Part shown: one piece after another, positions 52,522 through 60,635 of the stretch
Numbering within the stretch: position 1 is the stretch's first letter
Layout: each line of letters opens with the position of its first letter
Made by a program: the position numbers and the translations under genes
DNA from: Klebsiella michiganensis
GTDB lineage: Bacteria > Pseudomonadota > Gammaproteobacteria > Enterobacterales > Enterobacteriaceae
Direction: 5' to 3'
Length of the DNA stretch: 64,000 nt
Assembly: GCA_000963575.1 (NCBI GenBank)
Contig: CP011077.1
Span: 248,001 to 312,000 of the forward strand
The notes under the pieces: model-generated
The model's database searches: none
Seen by the model: the letters and a program-made list of their open reading frames with translations, nothing else
Told to the model about the DNA's origin: nothing

Positions 52522-53151
52522 ATGGATATCACCACGCTGTTTCTTTACGTCATCGCCGTTAGCGCGGTTATGGTGACGCCCGGCCCGTCGATGCTTTTGG
52601 CGCTGAATAACGGGGCAACTTACGGGATGCGTATTGCGGGCTACGGTTTTCTCGGTGCGGTACTGGCCGACCTGCTGCTGATTGGCGCGGTAGGCTGTGG
52701 GCTGGGGGCGTTGTTGCAGGCGTCCGAGCAGCTGTTTGCGGTGGTGAAGTGGGGCGGTGCGCTTTACCTGGTGTATCTGGCTTTCGTGCTGTGGCGCGCG
52801 CCTGCTAAGGCGCTGAGCGTGAGCGCTTCGGCGGCGGTCGCGACCGGCAAAACGGCTTTTTTACGTTCGCTGATGGTCGGCTTATCCAACCCGAAAGGTC
52901 TGCTGTTCTTCTCGGCCTTTTTACCGCAGTTCATTCGCCCGCAGGAGCCGGTAGCGATGCAGTATATGATTCTGGCGCTGGTTAGCGCGATTATCGACTG
53001 CATTATGATGACGATTTACGCCTGGGGTGGCCGCCACGCGATGCGTAAGTTCTCTGCCAACGTTATGCGCTGGGTGAACCGCAGCTGTGCGGGAATGCTC
53101 GCCGTGCTGGCGGTAGGCGTGGCGCTATATCGGCGCAGTAATTTGACCTGA
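52522..53151 (+). CDS. LysE/RhtB family amino-acid exporter
   Basis: 209 residues, five to six membrane helices. TPGPSMLLALNNGATYGMRIA at about 18-38 is the RhtB signature, and GLSNPKGLLFFSAFLPQF is the second. Exports amino acids or homoserine lactone-like compounds; the exact substrate is not readable. ATG at 52522 preferred over the preceding TTG. Confidence 0.88.
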   Translation: MDITTLFLYVIAVSAVMVTPGPSMLLALNNGATYGMRIAGYGFLGAVLADLLLIGAVGCGLGALLQASEQLFAVVKWGGALYLVYLAFVLWRAPAKALSVSASAAVATGKTAFLRSLMVGLSNPKGLLFFSAFLPQFIRPQEPVAMQYMILALVSAIIDCIMMTIYAWGGRHAMRKFSANVMRWVNRSCAGMLAVLAVGVALYRRSNLT

Positions 53152-53168
53152 AAAAGGCCAGAAGAAAT

Positions 53169-53205
53169 TGAGCGCTGGCCGGGGAGAACCCCAGGCCAGC
53201 GCTAG
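53169..53205. terminator. Hairpin between convergent exporter and darP genes
   Basis: AGCGCTGGCC / GGCCAGCGCT, 10-bp stem with a 16-nt inner segment that itself can pair (GGGG...CCCC). A terminator-like structure without a long T run, between convergent stops. Confidence 0.6.
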
Positions 53206-53209
53206 CGTC

Positions 53210-53764
53210 TTAGCTTTCTTGTTCTTCGGCGAGTTCGCGAAGGTAAGAGAAGATCTGACGGTAAGACTTAGGCGGCTTATTGGCCGCTTTTTCTTTTTGC
53301 GCATTGCGGATCAGCACGCGCAGCTGCTGGCGGTCAGCCTGCGGATAGAGTCTCAGGACTTCACTCATCGCATCATCGCCTTCTTCAACGAGGCGGTCAC
53401 GCAAAGCTTCCAGCTTGTGGAACAGAGAAACCTGCTGGTTGTGGCGGTTCTTCAGCTTGTCGAGCGCCTGGCGGATCGGATCCATGTCGCGGGATCGCAT
53501 CATCTTGCCGATCAGCTGTACCTGGCGGCGGCGGCCTTCCTTCTTGATGCGCTGCGCCAGCTCAATGGCGGCACGTAAATCATCGTCGAGCGGGATTTTT
53601 TCCAGGGCGTTTTTGCCCAGTTCCATCAGCTCAACGCCGAGGCGTTTTAGCTCTTCGGCGTCGCGCTTAATCTCACTTTTACTGACCCAGATAATTTCAT
53701 CATCTTCGTCTTCATTTTCATCATCGGGCACGTCGTCGAGCCAGTCTTCGGGCTGCTTGGTCAT
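53210..53764 (-). CDS. darP: Dual-action ribosomal maturation protein DarP
   Basis: 184 residues (YjgA/DUF615), all-helical, with an acidic N terminus (DDVPDDENEDEDDEIIWVSKSEIKRDAEELK). It joins late 50S assembly intermediates and helps peptidyl transferase centre maturation. Divergent from pmbA, as in E. coli. Confidence 0.96.
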   Translation of the reverse strand: MTKQPEDWLDDVPDDENEDEDDEIIWVSKSEIKRDAEELKRLGVELMELGKNALEKIPLDDDLRAAIELAQRIKKEGRRRQVQLIGKMMRSRDMDPIRQALDKLKNRHNQQVSLFHKLEALRDRLVEEGDDAMSEVLRLYPQADRQQLRVLIRNAQKEKAANKPPKSYRQIFSYLRELAEEQES

Positions 53765-53864
53765 ATTAGGCTCCTTAAAAAAGTTGACGCGGATATTACC
53801 AGCAATGGGCCTGCACTGCGAAATTGTTCTGATCCTGTTAGACTTGAACGACTCACCTTACATT

Positions 53865-55217
53865 ATGGCAGTAGCGATGAAAGTAAACACGCAAGTAGCA
53901 CAACAACGTCAGGTTCTGGAGCAGGCGGTTTCACAGGCGCTGGAGCTGGCAAAGGGCAAGTCAGACGGCGCGGAAGTGGCGGTCAGTAAAACTACCGGTA
54001 TCAGCGTCAGCACCCGCTACGGTGAGGTGGAGAATGTCGAATTCAACAGTGATGGTGCGCTGGGCATCACCGTTTATCACCAAAACCGCAAGGGCAGCGC
54101 CTCATCCACCGACCTGAGCCCGGACGCGATAGCGCGTACCGTACAGGCCGCGCTGGACATCGCCCGCTATACCTCGCCGGATCCTTATGCTGGCGTGGCG
54201 GATAAAGAACTGCTGGCCTTTGATGCGCCGGATCTGGATCTCTTCCACCCAACGGAAATTGACCCCGAGCGTGCCATTGAGCTTGCCGCCCGAGCGGAAA
54301 ATGCGTCTCTGAACGTGGACAAACGTATCACCAATACCGAAGGCGGCAGCTTTAACAGCCATTACGGCATCAAGGTTTTCGGTAACAGCCACGGCATGCT
54401 GCAGAGCTACTGCTCCACCCGTCATTCTCTTTCGAGCTGCGTAATCGCCGAAGAAAACGGTGATATGGAGCGGGATTATGCCTACACCATCGGTCGGGCG
54501 ATGGAAGACCTGAAATCGCCAGAATGGGTAGGGGCCGACTGCGCGCGCCGCACATTGTCACGTTTGTCTCCGCGGAAACTCTCCACAATGAAAGCGCCGG
54601 TGATTTTCGCCAATGAAGTGGCGACCGGGCTGTTCGGTCATCTTGTGGGCGCGATTGCCGGCGGCGCGGTGTACCGCAAATCGACGTTCCTGCTGGATTC
54701 CCTCGGCAAGCAAATCCTGCCGGACTGGCTGACCATTGAAGAACATCCGCACCTGCTGAAAGGCCTGGCCTCCACGCCGTTCGACAGCGAAGGCGTGCGT
54801 ACAGAGCGTCGCGACATCATCAAAGACGGCGTGCTGCAGCAGTGGCTGCTGACCAACTATTCCGCGCGTAAGCTTGGGCTGAAAAGCACCGGTCATGCGG
54901 GCGGGATCCACAACTGGCGCATTGCGGGCCAGGGCCTTGGCTTTGAGGAAATGCTGAAACAGATGGGCACCGGGCTGGTGGTAACCGAGCTGATGGGGCA
55001 GGGCGTGAGCGGCATTACCGGCGACTATTCTCGCGGAGCGGCAGGCTTCTGGGTTGAGAACGGTGAGATCCAATATCCGGTGAGCGAAATCACCATCGCC
55101 GGCAACCTGAAGGACATGTGGCGCGAGATAGTTACTATTGGCAACGATATAGAAACACGTAGCAACATTCAGTGTGGTTCAGTCTTACTTCCGGAGATGA
55201 AGATAGCCGGTCAGTAA
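53865..55217 (+). CDS. pmbA: Metalloprotease subunit TldE/PmbA
   Basis: 450 residues, as E. coli PmbA. Start MAVAMKVNTQVAQQRQ at 53865; the open frame runs further upstream but into darP. VSTRYGEVENVEFNSDGALGI and GLASTPFDSEGVRTERRDII are TldE motifs. It forms the TldD/E protease that matures microcin B17 and degrades CcdA; TldE lacks the zinc motif, which is in TldD. Confidence 0.97.
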   Translation: MAVAMKVNTQVAQQRQVLEQAVSQALELAKGKSDGAEVAVSKTTGISVSTRYGEVENVEFNSDGALGITVYHQNRKGSASSTDLSPDAIARTVQAALDIARYTSPDPYAGVADKELLAFDAPDLDLFHPTEIDPERAIELAARAENASLNVDKRITNTEGGSFNSHYGIKVFGNSHGMLQSYCSTRHSLSSCVIAEENGDMERDYAYTIGRAMEDLKSPEWVGADCARRTLSRLSPRKLSTMKAPVIFANEVATGLFGHLVGAIAGGAVYRKSTFLLDSLGKQILPDWLTIEEHPHLLKGLASTPFDSEGVRTERRDIIKDGVLQQWLLTNYSARKLGLKSTGHAGGIHNWRIAGQGLGFEEMLKQMGTGLVVTELMGQGVSGITGDYSRGAAGFWVENGEIQYPVSEITIAGNLKDMWREIVTIGNDIETRSNIQCGSVLLPEMKIAGQ

Positions 55218-55256
55218 AGCAATGTGGCGCGCCCTGCCGCGCCTACCTCTAAAAAA

Positions 55257-55379
55257 TACTCTAAATAATTCGAGTTACAGCCAGGCCGCAAGAGAGTAAA
55301 TCCCCAGGAGCTTACTTGGGTAAGTGACTGGGGTGAGCCAAAGCAGCCAACACCGCTGTAGCTTGAAGTATGACGAGTA
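55257..55379. repeat. ERIC element
   Basis: A 123-bp enterobacterial repetitive intergenic consensus element with ends TACTC / GAGTA. The central arms TCCCCAGGAGCTTAC and GTAAGTGACTGGGGTGA are the well-known ERIC core. It lies between pmbA and cybC and is probably transcribed with one of them. Confidence 0.92.
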
Positions 55380-55400
55380 GAAAAAAGATAAGGTGAGTGA

Positions 55401-55787
55401 ATGCGTAAGCAACTGATTGCAATGTTAGCCGTATCATCCGTGTTACTGTCCGGCGCTGCGTTTGCCAAAGACGTTGGCGACGACATGGACATTATCGCGA
55501 AAAACTACAAGACCGTCCTGAGTACCAAAGACGCCGCCGAGCTGAAAACTTCGCTGGGCAATATGCGTGCAGCGGCTCTGGATGCGCAGAAAGGCACGCC
55601 GCCAAAGCTGGAAAATGAAGCCGCCGACAGCGCCAACATGAAAGAGTACCGCCACGGGTTTGATATCCTCGTGGGCCAGATTGACGGTGCGCTGAAGTTG
55701 GCCAACGAAGGCAAAGTGACAGAAGCTCAGGCTGCTGCCGCTGACTTCAAAACCACCCGCGATACCTACCACAAGAAGTTTCGCTAA
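55401..55787 (+). CDS. cybC: Cytochrome b562
   Basis: 128-residue precursor with signal peptide ending GAAFA; mature protein about 106 residues, a four-helix bundle binding b-heme. Met7 of the mature chain (KDVGDDM) and the C-terminal His in RDTYHKKFR are the axial ligands. Periplasmic electron carrier of unclear partner. An intact gene, whereas some E. coli K-12 lines carry a disrupted copy. Confidence 0.95.
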   Translation: MRKQLIAMLAVSSVLLSGAAFAKDVGDDMDIIAKNYKTVLSTKDAAELKTSLGNMRAAALDAQKGTPPKLENEAADSANMKEYRHGFDILVGQIDGALKLANEGKVTEAQAAAADFKTTRDTYHKKFR

Positions 55788-55795
55788 GATTTAAA

Positions 55796-55823
55796 AACGG
55801 GCGGGTTAATCCCGCCCTTTCTC
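55796..55823. terminator. cybC terminator
   Basis: GGGCGGG-TTAAT-CCCGCCC then TTTCTCTTT, with an A run before it; convergent with the CatB-type gene. Confidence 0.88.
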
Positions 55824-55824
55824 T

Positions 55825-56457
55825 TTACCGCAGTGCTCCCACCACCTGCTCCAGCGCAGCAATATCGTTATTGCTCAGCAGAGGCTGAATAGCCTGAAAG
55901 TGCTCGTCGCTTAGCTGATAAATTTGCAGCTTCAGCAGTCGCTCAATCACCTCGGGTTCGAAACGCAGGGCGATAGGTTTGGCCGGGTTGCCGCCGACGA
56001 CGCTGTAAGGCGCGACGTCTTTCGTTACCACGCTGCCTGCGGCGATAATCGCGCCTTCACCAATGGTCACGCCGGGCATAATCATCGCTCTCATACCTAT
56101 CCAGCATCCGTCTGAGAGCGTGGTGTCGCCTTTGGCGCGGTAAGCGTCCGGGATGGTTTCGATAAAAGGATAAAGGGAGAACCAGTCGCCGCGGTGCGTG
56201 TGGTTGCCGCCCATCAGAATCACCGCCTCGGCGGCGATACAGACGTAATCACCTACCCATAGCTGGTCAAGTTTGCCAATGGGGGGCCACTCCCGGCTCA
56301 CCGCGTCACCCTGCAGGTAGCGCACCACGCTTCGTTCAAAACCGTTATCCCAGCAGTCGCTGTAATAACTGTGCCGGCCTTTGATATGAATATTGGGATT
56401 GGTCACCGTTTCGTGCAGGTACTCGACCTGGGACCAGTGTTTTTCAGTCTTTGACAT
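55825..56457 (-). CDS. CatB/Vat-type xenobiotic O-acetyltransferase
   Basis: 210-residue left-handed beta-helix hexapeptide acetyltransferase. NPNIHIKGRHSYYSDCWDNG, the catalytic His in GGNHTHRGDW, and WIGMRAMIMPGVTIGEGAII then VVGGNPAKPIALRF are hallmarks of the XAT group that includes CatB chloramphenicol and Vat streptogramin acetyltransferases. Whether this chromosomal protein acts on a drug or on a natural sugar or metabolite cannot be told from sequence. ATG at 56457 chosen; an upstream ATG at 56493 would overlap the palindrome at 56486. Confidence 0.82.
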   Translation of the reverse strand: MSKTEKHWSQVEYLHETVTNPNIHIKGRHSYYSDCWDNGFERSVVRYLQGDAVSREWPPIGKLDQLWVGDYVCIAAEAVILMGGNHTHRGDWFSLYPFIETIPDAYRAKGDTTLSDGCWIGMRAMIMPGVTIGEGAIIAAGSVVTKDVAPYSVVGGNPAKPIALRFEPEVIERLLKLQIYQLSDEHFQAIQPLLSNNDIAALEQVVGALR

Positions 56458-56485
56458 GTTTTTTCTCACAACAAAAATGTGCCCA

Positions 56486-56500
56486 CGGAACAACGTTCCG
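56486..56500. promoter_or_regulatory. Perfect palindrome upstream of the CatB-type gene
   Basis: CGGAAC-AAC-GTTCCG, a 6-bp perfect inverted repeat with 3-nt spacer, 29-43 bp before the start codon. Possible operator; no regulator gene is adjacent. Confidence 0.35.
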
Positions 56501-56764
56501 TTTCAATCTGCAGACGGGAATCTGTGTGAGCGCGCTAAGCGATGCAAGGCTGTTTCAGCAAGGGATTGCTGAGCGGTGTAGTGAGTGACATGGCATTAAA
56601 ACTCATATTTAAGACCCGCCAACCTTAACACCACGAGCCGCAGAGTAAACTTTTTTCCTCTTTGTTCGTCATAAGCAACGCCAATGATGACGGTAAAACA
56701 GTCCTCTCATCACACTTTCCAACAAAAAACGCCGCTGGAAAAGCGGCCTTTTATCACTCAGTTA

Positions 56765-56780
56765 TGTGAGCTAATTCACG
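56765..56780 (+). promoter_or_regulatory. CRP site of the DgaE cassette
   Basis: TGTGAGCTAATTCACG matches TGTGA-N6-TCACA at nine of ten informative positions. It implies cAMP-CRP activation and catabolite repression of the operon. Confidence 0.65.
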
Positions 56781-56844
56781 GTAAGCCAGCGGAAAAGCGC
56801 CATTCCGTGGCGTTATGTGGAACAGATCACTATTGCCGCCGCGA

Positions 56845-56864
56845 TTTCCACTTCGAAGTGGAAA
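56845..56864. promoter_or_regulatory. 20-bp perfect palindrome, candidate operator
   Basis: TTTCCACTTCGAAGTGGAAA is fully self-complementary and lies 88-107 bp before the first gene of the cassette, downstream of the CRP site. It may bind the BglG/PRD-type regulator starting at 63797 or another factor. Confidence 0.45.
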
Positions 56865-56951
56865 ACAACTCGCTACAAACCTTTCTCCCCGCCAGGTAGC
56901 TTAAAAAACAGATTAGTTAACGAGGTACCCAGGGTGAATAACGGAGCGGTA

Positions 56952-57254
56952 ATGGTTAATGAAGCCGAGGAATTAACGGCGCGTATTCAGGATTTTATTT
57001 ACGCGCTGTTCAAAAGTAAGCACATCACGCCTAACGCGGTACAGGAACAAATGCTGGCCTCTCACGTTAAGGCAATGATTCATCGCTCTCTGACCGGAGA
57101 GCCGTTACCAGAAGTGGAAGAGAGCTTGTTCGAGGAGATCTCCGCGGAGTCGATGGAAATGGCACAGGCGGTGGTCGATCAGTTCGGAAATCTGCCGGTA
57201 GAAGAAGCGTGGTTGCTGTCAGTACATTTCGAAGTGGCGAAAGACAATCTTTGA
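56952..57254 (+). CDS. PRD domain-containing protein (EF_0829-like)
   Basis: 100-residue protein consisting of a single helical PRD-like domain (MVNEAEELTARIQDFIYALF; His in SHVKAMIHRSLTGEPLP; DQFGNLPVEEAWLLSVHFE). No DNA- or RNA-binding domain. PRD domains are normally phosphorylated on His by PTS proteins. GGAG lies five bases before the ATG at 56952; a GTG at 56934 is possible. First gene of a conserved cassette also described from Enterococcus faecalis (EF_0829 onwards). Likely a regulatory or energy-coupling subunit. Confidence 0.78.
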   Translation: MVNEAEELTARIQDFIYALFKSKHITPNAVQEQMLASHVKAMIHRSLTGEPLPEVEESLFEEISAESMEMAQAVVDQFGNLPVEEAWLLSVHFEVAKDNL

Positions 57255-57271
57255 ATAATCAGGAGAAAACA

Positions 57272-57634
57272 ATGGAACAAATTACCGTAGTCATTGGTGA
57301 CCGTCTGGGCAAAGGCCAGAAAGTTGCAGCAGGGATCGAAAAAGCGGGCGGTCGCGCCGTGGTTATTCCAGGCGTCGCCGCCGACATGAAGCTGGGTGAC
57401 GTGATGAAAGCAGAAAATGCCACCTTTGGTATTTCCTTCTGTGGCAGCGGCGGCGCAGGCGCCATCACTGCACAAACCAAACACGGCTACAAAGCCAAGT
57501 ACGGGATGCGCTCCGTTGATGAAGGCGTAACCGCGATTAACGAAGGCAACAACGTGCTTGGCTTTGGCTTTATGGACAAAGAAGAGCTGGGTGAGCGCCT
57601 GGTGCAGGCGTGGAACAAGAAGTACGGCAGTTAA
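57272..57634 (+). CDS. SFCGS family glycine-rich protein (EF_0830-like)
   Basis: 120-residue cytoplasmic protein named for GISFCGSGGAGAI, here at residues 50-62. The N-terminal ITVVIGDRLGKGQKVAAGIE looks like a nucleotide- or phosphate-handling alpha/beta fold. The conserved Cys in a glycine loop recalls PTS IIB subunits, which carry phospho-Cys; this is my inference only. AGGAG precedes the ATG. 17 bp after the PRD gene. Confidence 0.8.
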   Translation: MEQITVVIGDRLGKGQKVAAGIEKAGGRAVVIPGVAADMKLGDVMKAENATFGISFCGSGGAGAITAQTKHGYKAKYGMRSVDEGVTAINEGNNVLGFGFMDKEELGERLVQAWNKKYGS

Positions 57635-57636
57635 GT

Positions 57637-57933
57637 ATGAAAGAAAAATTCGCTACCACGGTGCGAGTTAGCGGGCGCGGCGATACCAAAGCCAAAGCCT
57701 TTTCCGACGCCCTGAACCACGTTCAGGGCACGGTGCTCAAATCCACCAACCACATTCTTCTGCGCATTGAGCCACAGGACGTGCAGGTTGTTCAGGCGCA
57801 GGTCAGGGTGCGCAAAGAAGCTTTTCTGTTCTTCTTCCTGCGCCGGGAAAGGCGGAGCTACAGCGTGGAGCTGGATGTTTCCGTCAACGTGACGGCTCTT
57901 AACCTCGATGAGGTGGATTTCGTCTCTAATTAA
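57637..57933 (+). CDS. DUF4312 family protein (EF_0831-like)
   Basis: 98-residue soluble protein beginning MKEKFATTVRVSGRGDTKAKAF and holding a basic stretch RKEAFLFFFLRRERRSYSVE. The ATG is 2 bp after the SFCGS stop, so the two are coupled. No function is known; it always travels with DUF4310 and DUF4311 membrane proteins in this cassette. Confidence 0.8.
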   Translation: MKEKFATTVRVSGRGDTKAKAFSDALNHVQGTVLKSTNHILLRIEPQDVQVVQAQVRVRKEAFLFFFLRRERRSYSVELDVSVNVTALNLDEVDFVSN

Positions 57934-58016
57934 TTCAAACATTTATACCCAATTAGCTGGTGGTGTAGCTAACGCGGCTACGGCGACAGATAAGCAGGGT
58001 AGAAAAGGGCAGACTC

Positions 58017-58793
58017 ATGTTCTTAATTATATTAATAAAATCACTCATTATCGGCGGCCTCGTCGGTGTGGGCGTTGGTGCCGGGGCCGCCCGTATGTTC
58101 CATGCGCCAACCTCACAGGGCATGGGCGCATTTCGTACACTCGGCGAACTGAACTCCTGCGAAGGGGACCCGGCTTCTCACTTCTCCTTTGGGCTTGGCT
58201 TCTTCTTTAACGCCTGGGCATCTTCCGTGGCGGCGGGGGCATTCACTCAGGACGTTGACCACCGCATCATCCCTAACTGGGGCGCGGCGGCACTGATGGT
58301 GAAGAACCGTAACGTGGCGGAAACCCTCCACGACCCGAAAAAAATGGCGATCGCCTGCGGCGTCATCGGCATGATCGTGGTGGCGTTCCTGAACTCTACG
58401 GCTTCTGCGGTGCCGGCGGCGCTTCAGGTAACGGCAGTCAAAGTGCTGGTACCCGCGGCTAACCTGCTGGTGAACACCGTGATGCCGGTTATTTTCTGGC
58501 TGGCGGCTATCGACGCAGGTAAAAAATCCGGCTTCTGGGCAACGATTTTCGGCGGCGCAGCGCAGCTGATCATGGGCAACGCCGTGCCGGGTCTGGTACT
58601 GGGTATCCTGATTGGTAAAGGCGTTGAAGAGAGCGGCTGGCACCGCGTCACCAAAGTGATGATGACGGCTATCGTGGCCCTGTTTGTGCTGAGTGCCTTC
58701 TTCCGCGGGTTCGACATGAAGATGATCGAGTCTTTCCACATGACCGTGCCGAACTGGCTGGATCTGCTGCATAACTCGCTGAGCGGCAAATAA
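58017..58793 (+). CDS. DUF4311 family membrane protein (EF_0832-like)
   Basis: 258-residue inner-membrane protein with about six to seven hydrophobic segments rich in Gly and Ala. A polar motif GELNSCEGDPASHFSFG near residues 42-58 lies between helix 1 and 2 and could form a substrate or metal site. Part of a putative transport system with DUF4310. The 83-bp gap before it is the only longer gap in the first half of the cassette. Confidence 0.8.
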   Translation: MFLIILIKSLIIGGLVGVGVGAGAARMFHAPTSQGMGAFRTLGELNSCEGDPASHFSFGLGFFFNAWASSVAAGAFTQDVDHRIIPNWGAAALMVKNRNVAETLHDPKKMAIACGVIGMIVVAFLNSTASAVPAALQVTAVKVLVPAANLLVNTVMPVIFWLAAIDAGKKSGFWATIFGGAAQLIMGNAVPGLVLGILIGKGVEESGWHRVTKVMMTAIVALFVLSAFFRGFDMKMIESFHMTVPNWLDLLHNSLSGK

Positions 58794-58804
58794 GGGGATA
58801 ACGC

Positions 58805-59446
58805 ATGGAACAGAATAAAGGCTTTTGGTACGCGGACTGGTCATTCCCGATCTTTGTCGGCCTGCTCTCCTCCGGCGTATTTGCCGGGACACACATGTAC
58901 TACCTGTACGGCATTGGCGCCTTTAACGAAGTGGCCTTCGTGGCGATGCTGAAGTCCGGGATTGATACCGGCGTTTACGGCGCTGTGGCGGCGTTCGGCG
59001 CCAGCTTCCTGTTTGCCCGCATCATTGAAGGTTCCCTGGTGGGGATCCTGGATATCGGCGGGGCGATTCAAACCGGCGTGGGCCTCGGCGTTCCGGCACT
59101 GCTGCTGGGGGCGGGCTTTGTCTTCCCGGTAGCAAACTTTGCGGCATCGCTGGTAACCGGCCTGGTGATTGGCCTCGCCATTGGTTACATCATCATTCTG
59201 GCGCGTAAGTTCACCATCAATCAGAGCGATTCGACCTACGGGGCGGACGTCATGATGGGCGCGGGTAACGCCTCCGGCCGCTTCCTCGGGCCGTTGATTA
59301 TCCTCAGCGCCATGACGGCTTCGATTCCTATCGGCACCGGTTCGCTGATTGGATCTCTGCTGTTTTACCTCTGGGGCAAACCGATCACCGGCGGGGCTAT
59401 CCTGGGGGCAATGATTTTAGGCTCCATTTTCCCGGTAGCGTTGTAA
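58805..59446 (+). CDS. DUF4310 family membrane protein (EF_0833-like)
   Basis: 213 residues, about six hydrophobic segments; motifs GVFAGTHMYYLYGIGAFNE and GADVMMGAGNASGRFLGP. 11 bp after the DUF4311 gene with GGGGA upstream. Probably the partner of DUF4311 in the membrane. No similarity to known transporters is apparent to me. Confidence 0.8.
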   Translation: MEQNKGFWYADWSFPIFVGLLSSGVFAGTHMYYLYGIGAFNEVAFVAMLKSGIDTGVYGAVAAFGASFLFARIIEGSLVGILDIGGAIQTGVGLGVPALLLGAGFVFPVANFAASLVTGLVIGLAIGYIIILARKFTINQSDSTYGADVMMGAGNASGRFLGPLIILSAMTASIPIGTGSLIGSLLFYLWGKPITGGAILGAMILGSIFPVAL

Positions 59447-59501
59447 GCAGTATTTCCAGGGCGGACGGGCTGCGGCTCGCCCGCCAGTTAAGGAGAAAAA
59501 T

Positions 59502-60635
59502 ATGTTTGACCTGATCCTGCGCCAGGCGCGGCTGGTGGACGATACCGTGATCGATATCGCCCTGAAGGACGGCAAAATTGCCGCCTTAGGCAAGATAACC
59601 GGCGAGGCAACTGAAGAACGCCAGCTGAACGGTGGGTACTACGTCAGCGCCGGCTGGATTGACTCCCACGTTCACTGTTACCCCAAGTCCCCTATCTACC
59701 ACGACGAACCTGATAGCGTAGGTATTGATACCGGTGTGACCACGGTGGTCGACGCCGGCAGTACCGGTGCCGATGATGTCGACGATTTCTATCAAATCAC
59801 CCGCAGCGCAGTGACGGAAGTTTATGCGTTGCTGAACATCTCCCGCGTGGGGCTGATTGCCCAGAACGAACTGTCCAATATGGCGAATATCGACGCTGAC
59901 GCGGTGCGCGGCGCGGTGAAACGCCACCCGGATTTCATTGTAGGCTTAAAAGCACGCATGAGCAGCAGCGTGGTGGGCGACAACGGCATCACGCCGCTGG
60001 TGCGCGCCAAAGCTATTCAGAAAGAAAACGGTGATTTGCCGCTGATGGTGCACATCGGCAACAACCCGCCGGATCTCGATGAGGTGGCCGAACTGCTGAC
60101 CAGCGGCGATATCATCACCCACTGCTACAACGGCAAGCCAAACCGCATTCTCAACCCGGCCGGGCAACTGAGAGCCTCCGTGGCGCAGGCGCTTCAGCGC
60201 GGGGTGCGTCTGGATGTAGGGCACGGCACTGCTAGCTTCAGTTTTGACGTGGCGCGTGTCGCTATTCAGCAGGGCATTCTGCCGCACAGCATCAGTTCGG
60301 ATATTTATTGCCGCAACCGCATCAGCGGCCCGGTGCACTCACTCGGCGCAGTGATGTCGAAATTCCTCTCCATTGGCCTGTCATTGTCTCAGGTGATCGA
60401 CTGCGTGACCGCTCACGCTGCGGATGGACTACGTCTGAAAAACAAAGGTCGTCTGGCCGTGGGGCTGGATGGCGATCTGACCGTCTTTGAGCTGCGCCGT
60501 CAGCCAACGATATTTACCGATGCAGAGCAGCAAACGCTGACGGGAGACCAGGCGCTGGTGGCGCTGGCCGCTGTGCGCGCCGGGAAATGGTTTACTACCG
60601 AACAAGGGAAAGCTGAACATGTCTTCGATCTATGA
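59502..60635 (+). CDS. Amidohydrolase/deacetylase family metallohydrolase
   Basis: 377-residue TIM-barrel amidohydrolase. HVH at 56-58, a probable carboxylated Lys150 in VGLKARMS, His184 in MVHIGN and His207 in ITHCYNG match a two-metal active site. Members of this group (EF_0837-like) are thought to remove acetyl or cyclise amide bonds in small metabolites. In the cassette it would deacetylate the imported compound. AAGGAG before the ATG. It overlaps dgaE by 17 bp. Confidence 0.85.
   Translation: MFDLILRQARLVDDTVIDIALKDGKIAALGKITGEATEERQLNGGYYVSAGWIDSHVHCYPKSPIYHDEPDSVGIDTGVTTVVDAGSTGADDVDDFYQITRSAVTEVYALLNISRVGLIAQNELSNMANIDADAVRGAVKRHPDFIVGLKARMSSSVVGDNGITPLVRAKAIQKENGDLPLMVHIGNNPPDLDEVAELLTSGDIITHCYNGKPNRILNPAGQLRASVAQALQRGVRLDVGHGTASFSFDVARVAIQQGILPHSISSDIYCRNRISGPVHSLGAVMSKFLSIGLSLSQVIDCVTAHAADGLRLKNKGRLAVGLDGDLTVFELRRQPTIFTDAEQQTLTGDQALVALAAVRAGKWFTTEQGKAEHVFDL

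Larger units (their letters stand above)
56501..56951 (+). promoter_or_regulatory. Gene-free upstream region of the DgaE cassette
   Basis: About 450 bp without a convincing gene. It holds a hairpin GCCGCT-GGAA-AGCGGC flanked by A and T runs (56731-56752), a CRP site, a 20-bp palindrome and the promoter of the cassette. No sigma-54 -24/-12 pattern is seen, unlike the RpoN-dependent dga operon of Salmonella. Confidence 0.55.

Noticed and set aside
53415..53864. Upstream extension of the pmbA frame
   Set aside because: It is antisense to darP; the conserved PmbA N terminus begins at 53865.
56684..56899. 71-codon plus-strand frame upstream of the PRD gene
   Set aside because: It runs through a hairpin, a CRP site and a perfect palindrome, which marks the stretch as regulatory.
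57908..58210. 100-codon frame overlapping the DUF4311 start
   Set aside because: Out of frame with the recognised DUF4311 gene and Arg-rich as expected of a shadow.
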